The notes under the pieces are model-generated. The model made no database searches, had not been told where the DNA came from, and saw nothing but the letters and a program-made list of their open reading frames with translations. A program made the translations under genes and the position numbers. Below are positions 1-8,808 of a DNA stretch of 64,000 bases, one piece after another. This DNA comes from DASYXZ01 sp035946625 (lineage in GTDB: Bacteria > Acidobacteriota > Terriglobia > UBA7540), in assembly GCA_035946625.1 (NCBI GenBank), contig DASYZE010000075.1:1-64000 (forward strand), read 5' to 3'. How positions within the stretch are numbered: position 1 is the stretch's first letter; the number at the start of each line of letters is the position of its first letter.

Positions 1-306
1 CCAGAGCGGGCTGCCGCCGGATTCGGTGTTATAAAGTGAGAAGGTGACGTCGACCGCCCCGACCAAAGGCTTCCCTGCCGTATCGTGCAATACGCCGCTG
101 AACTTCATCAATCGGGGGACCACGGCCTGCGGCCCCGCCGCCACAGCCGTGCTGGTTGCGGAAGAGTCCGGCTCCACGGGCCGCTGCACCGTCGCGGCCT
201 CGTCGCCCGCCCGCCCCCTGTTGGGCCTTTGAACTTGACCATACACTCCAAAAGCGCGCAGCAAACACACTCCCACCAACCACATCGAAACTCTGCGTCG
301 GTTCAT
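1..306 (-). CDS. Secreted tail-fibre-like protein, N-terminal part (runs off window)
   Basis: This is the first 102 codons of a gene whose 3' end lies outside the window. Its ATG at 306 follows a strong TCGGAGGTGA ribosome site. The start has a signal peptide (a hydrophobic stretch ending near GVYGQ), then a low-complexity linker and the beginning of a domain with the motif FSGVLHDTAGKPL. It is nearly identical, in order and wording, to the N-terminus of the gene at 2940-5117, so the two are paralogues. Function is unknown; the family is typical of exported acidobacterial proteins with a Gly-rich C-terminal part. Surface location is inferred from the signal peptide and the paralogue. Confidence 0.85.
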   Translation of the reverse strand, partial: MNRRRVSMWLVGVCLLRAFGVYGQVQRPNRGRAGDEAATVQRPVEPDSSATSTAVAAGPQAVVPRLMKFSGVLHDTAGKPLVGAVDVTFSLYNTESGGSPLW

Positions 307-429
307 AGCGTCACCTCCGAATAAATGCATTTAGCAAACGAGGTTACGAGACAAAAAAATTTACATTTGCGCTGAATCGATGGCAACCCGCGCGACGCGT
401 GCCTTGTTCCGGGCAGCCATCCCCGGCAT

Positions 430-505
430 GCATAAAGTAGGGATACGGCTTGCCGTACCCTTTATGCTTTGCCTAGGATGCCGGAGGGTAGGGCAAGCCC
501 TACCC
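430..505. repeat. Two adjacent intergenic hairpin elements
   Basis: The gap 307-845 holds no convincing gene. It contains an imperfect inverted repeat at 430-467 (arms GCATAAAG and CTTTATGC around GATACGGC/GCCGTACC) and a perfect 9-bp inverted repeat with a 2-nt loop at 486-505 (GGGTAGGGC/GCCCTACCC). Similar GGGCAGGC/GCCTGCCC stems recur at 39982-40002. They look like REP-type palindromes or RNA hairpins. Confidence 0.55.
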
Positions 506-744
506 CTACTTCAACTATCGACAGTATTTTGCCGATGTTTCGGCATAACCGCCTCGACTTCCTAGGCTTTCGGCCATTGGTTGGTCATGGCGCAATACCG
601 GGGAGCACCTCTCGGCGTCCACCCGTTCAACCGACTGGCCGGAAAACAGCTTGGTTTTGCCTGAGTAACGATATATTTAGGCCGCTGCGGCGGTGTCCCA
701 ACGGGAGAGCCTCGCCTTTTTCGCCGGTAGACCCATAAACAGAA

Positions 745-766
745 AGAGGGAGTCTGCACCCCCTCT
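745..766 (-). terminator. Possible terminator of the 846-2681 gene
   Basis: A 6-bp stem AGAGGG/CCCTCT with a 10-nt loop, followed on the minus strand by TTCTGTTT, about 80 bases past the stop codon. The stem is short, so confidence is low. Confidence 0.35.
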
Positions 767-845
767 CTCTTCAATCAACGGTTATTTAAAATAAGTTTGG
801 GCGGCTCGGAAGCTTAAATTCAGGAACTGCCCCAGGGGGCCGCGG

Positions 846-2681
846 CTATTGGTCGCTCGGGTAATGGTATCTGGCCTCGCCTATGGCCGTCCCCCAGTTG
901 CCCGACCCATTGGCGTACATACCGGCGAACCACATGGTGGGGAAGTTGGCGATGGTAAGATCGGGCGCCGTAGCGGTGTAATCTCCCCAGCGTCCTTGAC
1001 TGTAGTACGCCGAGCCGCCGGCAAGGTAATTCCCGACGCCATTCATGAGGTTGTCGCCATAGGAGACACGCCGGGAGGTGTAGACCACGCTCGGGTAGAC
1101 GGTGTCGGTGGAGTATTCAAATACCATCACCAGATTGTTTTCCTGGTCCGGCTGAAGCGTGGCGTAATAAGCGGAGCCATTTTTGGCCCAGCCGCCGCAC
1201 ACAAAGCAATCCTCCTGGCGCTCATCGACGGAGCTAATGGTGCTGTTAGTGTTGCTCGACACCGGATGAATCTCGAACCAGATGGGGCCGGCGGTACCGT
1301 TGGCTACGCCGGTATTCATGGAGCCAAACAACTCACCGGCGTGATACTTCACTGACCCGGAAATGCGTTTGTCGCCGGTGTCAATGCAGCCCGAGCAGAC
1401 GCCCCCGCTGCCGTTTGGTTCGTCGGCGTTGGGAGGAAAGGTGTAATTATGAGAGGTACCCACGGTCGCCAACGTAAACACCGGGCCATTTCCCCCTTGC
1501 AGGAACGCGAAGGGGTTATTGGGGGCGATTACACTACCGGAGGTGGGGCCGGAGACGCTCCAAACCGCCAAGCCGTTACTGGGGTCGCCGAACAACATAT
1601 TATAGGAGTTGACCAGGTAAATGGCGTCCGGGTGGTCGGAGCGATCGGTCATGTTGGCCGGCTGAAGTGTATCCACCAATGTAGAATTAACACTGAAACC
1701 GTATTCGTACCAATAGCTGTAACCTGACCCAGAATAAAAGGCGTCCTTGGGGAAAAAGTAGACATAGTTCTGAATAAATCCCGCGCCGTTGCAGTGGCCT
1801 GAGCCCCCGAACTCATTGATGCCAACGTAAAACCCGCCCTTGGTCGCATAGGTTCCCCAATTATTGGAGTCGTGGCCCAGCGTGGGATAATCCGGGCATT
1901 CGCCGGAGGGGAATGAAACCGTGTCGCTGTAAACCCACCACCCACCCCTGGGGTCTTCCGTCTGGCTGGCCGCCACCATCAGCGCCCCTGTGTTGGTCCC
2001 GGTGCTCGGGCTGCTCTCGGTGAGCATGATAAAGACGAAGCGATGGTTCGACCAGTCGTAGAAGCCGCGGGGATCGGTGGTGTAGGTGCCTCCGGCGAGT
2101 CCAAAGAAGGTGTCCGCATCCTTGGGGAATCCCGACTGGAGATTGCCATTCTTGTCATACACCGCAATATAAGTGTTAATGAACTGCACCACAAAGTTTT
2201 CCCCCACGGCCAGGGCATGGTCCGGCGGCGTGCAGCAGACTTCCTGCTGCGCAAAAAAACCTCGGCTAAAGCCGACCGACTGAATTCCGCTTTTGCCACC
2301 TGCCGGAGCGGCGTTGCCGGGCGTACCCTTGATTCCTCCTTTTCTGGCCGCGGCCTTCTTGGCAGCATACTGTGCGTCCGTGAGGCCATCCAGTGGGCGA
2401 TAGTGCCGGATCACGGGCATATTGCTGTACGACTGCTGGGTGGCCTGAGGCAAGGCGCCCAAGTTAACACTCTGAGCTTCCCCACCTCGACCCACATCTC
2501 CGGACTGCGCTCCACCCTCCATCGCTACGCGGGAGGCTCCACCAAGGGATTCGCCCCCGCCTCGGGCGACGCCGTTCTGGGCGGAGTCGGTTGAAGCCGT
2601 GAATAGAAAGGCGAAAAGCACGCCAACACACACGGTTACCATCGCCAAGTAGACCAACCCCTTCTTCTTCTTTTCGGCCAT
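846..2681 (-). CDS. Membrane-anchored or secreted protein of unknown function
   Basis: A 611-residue protein starting at the ATG at 2681 behind an AAAGGAGA ribosome site. Residues 8-28 form one hydrophobic segment after a Lys-rich start, so it is exported, either cleaved or anchored by its N-terminus. A Gly/Ala/Ser-rich linker follows to about residue 140, then a long Tyr/Trp/Gly-rich globular part containing a CC pair (EVCCTPPD) and the phrase DPRGFYDWSNHRF, which suggests a repeated beta-sheet (propeller-like) fold. I recognise no enzymatic motif. It stands alone between two paralogous secreted genes in the same orientation; a hairpin element lies upstream at 2746-2798. Confidence 0.85.
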   Translation of the reverse strand: MAEKKKKGLVYLAMVTVCVGVLFAFLFTASTDSAQNGVARGGGESLGGASRVAMEGGAQSGDVGRGGEAQSVNLGALPQATQQSYSNMPVIRHYRPLDGLTDAQYAAKKAAARKGGIKGTPGNAAPAGGKSGIQSVGFSRGFFAQQEVCCTPPDHALAVGENFVVQFINTYIAVYDKNGNLQSGFPKDADTFFGLAGGTYTTDPRGFYDWSNHRFVFIMLTESSPSTGTNTGALMVAASQTEDPRGGWWVYSDTVSFPSGECPDYPTLGHDSNNWGTYATKGGFYVGINEFGGSGHCNGAGFIQNYVYFFPKDAFYSGSGYSYWYEYGFSVNSTLVDTLQPANMTDRSDHPDAIYLVNSYNMLFGDPSNGLAVWSVSGPTSGSVIAPNNPFAFLQGGNGPVFTLATVGTSHNYTFPPNADEPNGSGGVCSGCIDTGDKRISGSVKYHAGELFGSMNTGVANGTAGPIWFEIHPVSSNTNSTISSVDERQEDCFVCGGWAKNGSAYYATLQPDQENNLVMVFEYSTDTVYPSVVYTSRRVSYGDNLMNGVGNYLAGGSAYYSQGRWGDYTATAPDLTIANFPTMWFAGMYANGSGNWGTAIGEARYHYPSDQ

Positions 2682-2745
2682 GATCTTTTCTCCTTTGCAG
2701 CCAAGTGCTGTCGCCTTACTAATACTCCCTAAGTGTCCGGGATTT

Positions 2746-2798
2746 ACGTAGCGCCGTCCTTTAGGGCGGCATTGCCGGGCTGAAGCCCGGCGCTACGT
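2746..2798. repeat. GTAGCGCCG palindromic element
   Basis: Perfect 11-bp outer arms (ACGTAGCGCCG and CGGCGCTACGT) enclose a second hairpin, CCGGGC-TGAA-GCCCGG. It lies between the end of the 2940-5117 gene and the start of the 846-2681 gene. A related GTAGCGG...CCGCTAC palindrome occurs at 22213-22269, so this is a dispersed REP-like family that may also act as a terminator. Confidence 0.6.
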
Positions 2799-2939
2799 CC
2801 CCGGGCTGTCCAGCAACATCGCTAACACTACATCAGCGTTGAAGCCACTCCAAACTCTATACCGTTGCCAACCGTTCCGCCCTGGCGGTGCGGAAAGGCC
2901 CGGCCTTTCCGCAAGCAACAGAGCACAAGTTAGTCGTTC

Positions 2940-5117
2940 TCATCGCCCTCCCGGCAGCGAGGCAGGTAATCTCCGGCTCGCCAAGGCGGCAGGAGAAGTC
3001 CGAGAAGGCTTCGCCGGCTTCTGCGCCTTCCTCTGGAACTTCGCGGTCAGATCGGGCAGCCTCGCCGTCTCATATCCCATGCGGTGAGCTACAATCCGAT
3101 AATCGAATTGAATGTTGGATTTGCCGCCCTTCATCTCGTGTACTTGGAAGGAGGTAGGGCCCTTTTGGGTTACGAAGAGCCCCTGGCAATCGCCGTTGGG
3201 GGTCAGGAAAACGTGATAGCCGGCGCCGGTGCTCACGGTGGCGGCGAAGTCAGGACTGATCTGGATGTTGGCCACTCCGTTCACGAGCGCGCCGGAGCCG
3301 TAGTCTTCCACCCAGTTCTCAGACGATTGCACGTTGAACAGCCCTACCTTGGCGTTGGTGGGTGTAGCGGCCACGGCTCCCAGCGTTCCCGTGCAGAAAA
3401 AATTGCCACTGACGTCGATGGTACACTGGCCGCCATAACTTCCACCGACGGCGTCAAAGATCCAATCGCCGGCGCTGGTGGAGTCATCATTTTCCAAGTA
3501 AAGGGTGGGCGTGGAGGCGACTGTACTGGTGCTGAATCCGTAGAGGGCTGTACCGTTGCCAGTTAGCCCTTCGACATAACCACTGGTAAAGACGTTTCCT
3601 GCAAAAACCCCTCCATACGTGCCTGAACCGTACACGCCATAGCCGCCTGTGCCATTTGCTACCCCAACCACGCCAATGTCCGCCGCTGTGGATAACCCGT
3701 AAACCCCATAGCCGGAGCCGCTGTCGGATTCGCCATAAACGCCATACCCCGTTCCTGATGCGTTCGTCGCATACCCGTCCACACCATCGTTGGTTGTTCC
3801 ACTGTTGAAACCACTAATTGCCGCCCTCCCACCCACGGAGCTGGCCAACACACCGCCGTCACCCGCTTTTTCCCCGTAGCCGATAAGCCCATAGCTGGAA
3901 CCATTTGAGGCGACGGCGACCACCGCCCCGGCGTTGGCTTGGTTAGTCTCCGCCGCAATCCCATTCTGTGCCCCAAACCCGAAGCCGCTGCTCCCATTAA
4001 ATACATGTAAGGGGTCCGCCGGCATGGAGGTTCCAATGCCGACGTGGCCCACCGATGAAATTCGCATCCGCTCCGTTTGGTTGCCGCCATTCGCCCGCGT
4101 GTCGAAGACCATGGCGGTGGCGTAATTGCCCTGCGTGCTGTTTTCCTTTATCCCCCGGATGTTGGCGAAGCCCGCCTTGTTGGTGGTCCCGTTGTAATAC
4201 CCGGAGAAAAGTATGCCTCCGCCCACGCCCGCGGTGGCCGGGGTGCTGTCCCCTAAAATGAAATTAAAGCGGGCGTCCGCATCGGTATTGTCGGGCCCAA
4301 AGATGTGCAGCCGGGCTCCTGGGGTTGAAATCCCGAACCCCAGGTTGCCGCTGACTTGAACCAGGTTTGCGCTCTGGATGTTGCACGCGGTGGTAAAGAG
4401 CGCGATGGAGTTCACCGTAGCCGCCCCGTTGCTGGTCACGCTGCTGCACGCCGTCAGTGGTGACTTGCTGGTGGACTGGCTTTTCCGAGTATTGCTGCTC
4501 GACGCGGTCGACGTATTAGTTGTTGCCGCCGAAGAAGTGGTGGCAGCGGTCGAGCCACTCTGCGTTTCGGAGAGCATGTAAGCGGAGGCGGGCTTGCCGC
4601 CCAATGTTTCAGCGTCGCCGGCTTTGAGAGCGTAAGGCACGCTCACCAAGAGAACGCGCGGTTGCTGCTCGGCGTCCGATCCAACTTGGATGCCCAGCCA
4701 GCGAACTTCGCCGGAAGTGAACAAATCAATCGGCAGGCCATCGGCGTGCATGGCGCCCAGCAGTGCCGTGTAACGGCCCAGCTCATCGGCCTGCACGCTC
4801 TGCGTCTCAAACCAGAGCGGGTTACCGCCCGCTTCGGTGTTGTAAAGAGAGAAAGTGACGTCGACCGTGCCGGTGAGTGGCTTGCCAGCGGCATCGAGCA
4901 GATTGCCGCTGAACTTCATCAACCGCGGGACTACGGCTTGAGGGCCCGCCGCCACAGCCGTGCTGGTTGCGGACGAGTCCGGTTGCACAGGCCGCTGCAC
5001 CGTCGCGGCCTGGTCGCCCGCCCGTACCCTGTTGGGCCTTTGAACTTGACCATATACTCCAATGACACACAGCAAACACACGCCCACTGCAAGCGCCGAA
5101 TGACTTAAACGGTTCAT
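2940..5117 (-). CDS. Secreted tail-fibre-like protein with Gly-rich YGVYG repeats
   Basis: A 725-residue protein. I chose the ATG at 5117 because AGGAGGTGA lies just upstream and a clear signal peptide (residues 1-24, ending GVYGQ) follows; an in-frame start 13 codons earlier lacks both. Residues about 55-165 form a domain (FSGNLLDAAGKPLTG ... LLVSVPYALKAGDAETLGG) common in exported acidobacterial proteins. A Ser/Thr-rich linker follows, then a Gly-rich middle with repeated GYGVYG units resembling collar or fibre proteins, and a compact beta-rich C-terminus. Probably an extracellular structural protein. It is a paralogue of the gene cut at position 1. Confidence 0.85.
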   Translation of the reverse strand: MNRLSHSALAVGVCLLCVIGVYGQVQRPNRVRAGDQAATVQRPVQPDSSATSTAVAAGPQAVVPRLMKFSGNLLDAAGKPLTGTVDVTFSLYNTEAGGNPLWFETQSVQADELGRYTALLGAMHADGLPIDLFTSGEVRWLGIQVGSDAEQQPRVLLVSVPYALKAGDAETLGGKPASAYMLSETQSGSTAATTSSAATTNTSTASSSNTRKSQSTSKSPLTACSSVTSNGAATVNSIALFTTACNIQSANLVQVSGNLGFGISTPGARLHIFGPDNTDADARFNFILGDSTPATAGVGGGILFSGYYNGTTNKAGFANIRGIKENSTQGNYATAMVFDTRANGGNQTERMRISSVGHVGIGTSMPADPLHVFNGSSGFGFGAQNGIAAETNQANAGAVVAVASNGSSYGLIGYGEKAGDGGVLASSVGGRAAISGFNSGTTNDGVDGYATNASGTGYGVYGESDSGSGYGVYGLSTAADIGVVGVANGTGGYGVYGSGTYGGVFAGNVFTSGYVEGLTGNGTALYGFSTSTVASTPTLYLENDDSTSAGDWIFDAVGGSYGGQCTIDVSGNFFCTGTLGAVAATPTNAKVGLFNVQSSENWVEDYGSGALVNGVANIQISPDFAATVSTGAGYHVFLTPNGDCQGLFVTQKGPTSFQVHEMKGGKSNIQFDYRIVAHRMGYETARLPDLTAKFQRKAQKPAKPSRTSPAALASRRLPASLPGGR

Positions 5118-5952
5118 TACGTCACCTCCTGGAGATACCTTCTGACGGAACGTCATAAAGAACTATAAGAGCAATTATGAATGAAGTGAACTACATATCA
5201 TTTGGCGTTTCATTCGTCAAGTGAGCAACGCAACGCTAATTTGTTTTATGAAATGAGGAATACAACTTAATAGAACCAACGTACATTTCTAACGGCGTCC
5301 ATTTAAGACCTGGATCACACGCTTCGCCAATCCAAATTCAGTGACTCTGATATTAAATCGCCGCGTGATCCCCTTCTCCCTGCAGGCGCTCAGGGCAGAT
5401 CGAAATTCGTCATCCCGGAACCAATAGAACTCAGGATGAATCGCAGCCCGATTGGGGTGGCTTACACATTCGAACCGCAGCAATGGCGCTCTTCAACCAC
5501 CCATATGTCTGTTAGTGCCCTCCTCTCGAATCTAATCCGCATGACAAATTCAAAAGAAGAAGAGCCGCCTCACTGTGCAGCAAAACAGGAATTCGCGCAA
5601 TCCAGTACAATACTGATTCTTCGATGTGGTGAATACGTACGTGTCTCTAAACTGCGCCGTCAACAAAGATTGTGCGGTCAGCCTTTTAATTGATCGGTTC
5701 GAAAGCGAGCAATCTCATTTCCAGATGGGGAGATAATTATTCCGTGTTCGGTATCAAGAACTTACTATGGGGAAAAATGATCCGTATAGTTTTTGCAAAG
5801 TAAAAATTGCCCGGTGAAGGAATTAATTACACGTCTGGCCGCGTCCCCAAATCCCAGCCACCAGGTCCCCAAATGGGAGGATATGGGGAATTGGTTGCGT
5901 CGGACATGGAAATACTTTCTAAGGCCGCTAATGAGTAAAAAATGGGCCGCTC
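5118..5952. other. Long intergenic region, no convincing gene
   Basis: About 835 bases of relatively AT-rich DNA. The only protein-like stretch is a minus-strand frame at 5289-5483 (64 codons, TTG as its only possible start, phrase FYWFRDDEFRSAL), with no ribosome site; it could be a gene relic. The rest shows no clear hairpin, repeat or RNA. Confidence 0.4.
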
Positions 5953-7263
5953 CTAAGACTTGAGGCGGGGTGATATAGACCGCCGCCGGATCAACAAATA
6001 AACGAGAGGACCAAGCAGGAGGGCCACGGGACCCCAGCGCAGGCCAAAGCGGTCACTGCCGAGCAAGGCCACTCCGCTCATGAAAAGAGGGGCGCCCACC
6101 ACGTACGCCAATCCTTTGCGGCCCCAGGGGATTCGAAAGGGGCGCGGGAGGCCGGGCATGGACCGCCGCAGTTGCCAGGCGGCAAGGAAAGTCATCACAG
6201 AGGTGGCAATACGCAGCCAGATATATACACTGATGAGCTGGGTCAGGGTATGAAAAGAAAACAGCGCGTAGATGAGAGAAGAGAAGCCAATGGCTATCCA
6301 GGGCGTTCCGAAACGCGGATGCAGGTTGCAGATGGCGGCGGGAAGATAGCCGTCCTGCGCCAATACAAAGGGCATGCGAGTGGTGGAGAGCACGGTGCTG
6401 TTCAAGAGGGCCACGGTGGTGACGGTGGCGGCTAGCGTCATCCACACGCCCAGCCACGGCCCGCCTATTAAGTTGGCGGCGATGGGAAAATAACCTGTTT
6501 TCCATTCCTGCCAGTTGCCGAGAGCCGCCAGGGCGAAAAAAGTGGGGAGCAAATACGCGGCCATCGAGAGGGGCACCACCCAGGCCAGCGCCCTCGGGTA
6601 GCTGCGCTGCGGATTCTCCACTTCTTCGGCCACGGTGGAAAGTTGTTCGTATCCGGAGTAGCTCCAGAGAGCAAGCGCCAGCCCCACGCCGAAAATTTCA
6701 AACAGCGGACGGCGGGGAGGCACCAACGGCAGAAAAGGGTTGTGCCGCATGTTTACGGCCCCCATGACGCATAGGACGATCACGGGAAGAAACACAAAAA
6801 TTTCGAGGGCGGTGGCGACCGCGCCCACCATGCGGATGCCGCGAATATTGATGTAAGCGATGGCGGCAATCAGGGCGGCGGATGCGCCATCATGTTTCCA
6901 GCCCACCAGGCTGGGGAAAAAAAATCTCAGATAATCGGCGAAGAGCACGGCGTAGGCGCTGCAAAGCAGGAAGGCCGCGGTCCAATTCCACCAGCCTGCC
7001 AGGAAGCCCCAGAAATCACCGAACGCCGCATGCACCCAACGGTAGAACCCGCCCTCCACCGGCAGGGCCGTGGTAAGTTCGGCGGAGGCCAGCGCCATGG
7101 GAATGCACCAGAAGAAAGGGAGAACCAGGATGTAAACCAGCGCCATCCCCGGCCCCGACTTGGAGACCACGTCTTCCAGCCCGAAGGGTCCGCCCGTGGT
7201 GTAGGAAAACATGACGAACACCAGATAAAAGAGGCTCGCCTTCCTGAGTTCGGACTTCGTCAC
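5953..7263 (-). CDS. APC-family amino acid/polyamine permease
   Basis: A 436-residue, roughly 12-helix inner-membrane transporter of the amino acid-polyamine-organocation superfamily. The N-terminal helix carries SYTTGGPFGLEDVV, matching the unwound Gly-rich substrate segment of helix 1, and LPVEGGFYRW follows in helix 2. I take the GTG at 7263, preceded by GGAGG; the frame stays open for another 103 codons, but that part overlaps the upstream gene and is not permease-like. The start follows the end of the PuuB-like oxidoreductase by 64 bases, so both are probably cotranscribed and the permease may import the amine or amino acid that the enzyme oxidises. Substrate is inferred only. Confidence 0.85.
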   Translation of the reverse strand: MTKSELRKASLFYLVFVMFSYTTGGPFGLEDVVSKSGPGMALVYILVLPFFWCIPMALASAELTTALPVEGGFYRWVHAAFGDFWGFLAGWWNWTAAFLLCSAYAVLFADYLRFFFPSLVGWKHDGASAALIAAIAYINIRGIRMVGAVATALEIFVFLPVIVLCVMGAVNMRHNPFLPLVPPRRPLFEIFGVGLALALWSYSGYEQLSTVAEEVENPQRSYPRALAWVVPLSMAAYLLPTFFALAALGNWQEWKTGYFPIAANLIGGPWLGVWMTLAATVTTVALLNSTVLSTTRMPFVLAQDGYLPAAICNLHPRFGTPWIAIGFSSLIYALFSFHTLTQLISVYIWLRIATSVMTFLAAWQLRRSMPGLPRPFRIPWGRKGLAYVVGAPLFMSGVALLGSDRFGLRWGPVALLLGPLVYLLIRRRSISPRLKS

Positions 7264-7327
7264 GCACCTCCGGCGATTGGTTTTTTCGTTGACCGCCCCC
7301 CTGCCCGGTGGCGGCGGGAGAGTGACA

Positions 7328-8626
7328 TCAACTGATGACGTCGAGGAACCTGTACCAAAGCCCGGCCAGGGGCAGAAACCACGGCGAGCCGTTGTAAAGT
7401 CCAAGGGGCGCGCCCGGGAACGGCACCGTTGCAAACGGAATTTCTTCCCTGTCACCGCAAATTGTTCCGGCCATTTTAGTTCCGAGATAGGTGGCCAGGG
7501 CCACTCCGTGCCCGGCATAACCGAGGGCATAGTAAATCCCATCCACCCGCCCGGCGTGGGGCATAATGTCAAAAGCGAAATCGAGCGTGCCCCCCCAGGC
7601 GTATTCCACCTTCGCGTCGCGCAATTGTGGATATACCGTCACCATATCGCGGCGAAGAATCGCGGCGCTCTGTTGGATGGTGTTTTCGGTTTCCGGGAAA
7701 AAAGCGGCACGCCCGCCAAAGAGCATGCGGCCGTCCGGCGTAAGGCGGTAGTAATGGAGAAAATTTTTCGAATCGTAAATCATCCTGTGGCGCGGGTTCA
7801 CCTCGCGCGCCAGGTCCGCGGACAAAATCTCGGTGACGATGATGTAGGACCCGATGGGAATAATCTTTTTGCGTAATGCGGGAGTCGCCGGCCCTGTGTA
7901 TCCGCTGGTGGCGGCAAAAATCTCGCCCGCCCAAAGAGATCCCCGCGAAGTGCTCACCCGGAATCCCGCCTTGCCATTTTTCTGTTCGCGCTCAATCCGC
8001 TCCACCCGTGTTTGTTCGTAGAGCAGCGCGCCCGCCTTTGCCGCCGCCCGCGCCAGTCCGGCGACGAATTGAGCCGGGTTCACGCCGGCGCTGATTTCGT
8101 CCACCAATCCGCCGTGATAGATGCTCGAGCCGATTTCCTGGCGTAATTCGTCTCGGGGCACGATGCGCACCTGGCGGTTGAACTCGCGCGCGATCACTTC
8201 CGCCGATTGCGCAAATGCGCGGAAGTGGGCGGGCTTGCACGCCACTTCCAGATGTCCGGTGCGCGAGAAATCGCACGCAATTTCTTCCTCCTTCACCATC
8301 TGCTCCACACAATTAATGGAATCCATTGATGCCGCGTAAAGATGATGGGTTAATTCGCGGCCGTATTTCCTGATCAGCGCCTGCGGGCTGAGCTTCAGCC
8401 CGGTCAAGACCATCCCCCCGTTGCGAGAGCTGGCACCCCAGCCGATGGTGTTCCCTTCAAGCACCGTCACGGTGGCGCCCCGCCGGGCCAGGGCCCGCGC
8501 GGCCGCCAGCCCCGTGTACCCCGCGCCGATCACGGCCACGTCAGTCCTCTCGGGCAGCGCGCGCCGCTTTTCCGCCCCTGGCATCTGAACGGTGTCTAAC
8601 CAATAGGTTTGCGCTTTGAATTGCAT
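7328..8626 (-). CDS. FAD-dependent oxidoreductase, DAO family (PuuB/OrdL-like)
   Basis: A 432-residue flavoenzyme of the D-amino-acid oxidase superfamily. The dinucleotide-binding motif GAGYTGLAAARAL sits at about residues 34-46, the N-terminal YWLDT block is typical of PuuB (gamma-glutamylputrescine oxidoreductase) relatives, and GWGASSRNGGM marks the FAD-binding region. The C-terminus keeps YALGYAGHGVALATYLG, the second flavin-contact motif. It would oxidise a primary or secondary amine in the cytoplasm. Together with the downstream permease it suggests an amine-uptake and oxidation pair. The exact substrate cannot be read from the sequence. Confidence 0.85.
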   Translation of the reverse strand: MQFKAQTYWLDTVQMPGAEKRRALPERTDVAVIGAGYTGLAAARALARRGATVTVLEGNTIGWGASSRNGGMVLTGLKLSPQALIRKYGRELTHHLYAASMDSINCVEQMVKEEEIACDFSRTGHLEVACKPAHFRAFAQSAEVIAREFNRQVRIVPRDELRQEIGSSIYHGGLVDEISAGVNPAQFVAGLARAAAKAGALLYEQTRVERIEREQKNGKAGFRVSTSRGSLWAGEIFAATSGYTGPATPALRKKIIPIGSYIIVTEILSADLAREVNPRHRMIYDSKNFLHYYRLTPDGRMLFGGRAAFFPETENTIQQSAAILRRDMVTVYPQLRDAKVEYAWGGTLDFAFDIMPHAGRVDGIYYALGYAGHGVALATYLGTKMAGTICGDREEIPFATVPFPGAPLGLYNGSPWFLPLAGLWYRFLDVIS

Positions 8627-8808
8627 TGCGTGATTCGCTCGTTAAATTGCAAGAGTAGCCTCGGCAGCAGGGAGGGGTGAGACTCCTCTTCCACCCGCAG
8701 CAACATAACACGGGTTTAAGGTGATTGCATCGCCCACGGAGGGAATGGCCGGGCAGGCGGGCGTCGCAGTTCCTTTTCTTGCGGGATCGATGCCGCGGAT
8801 GCTTTGGA

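Noticed and set aside
5289..5483. A small minus-strand gene
   Set aside because: Only a TTG start, no ribosome site and no recognised domain; kept only as a possible relic.
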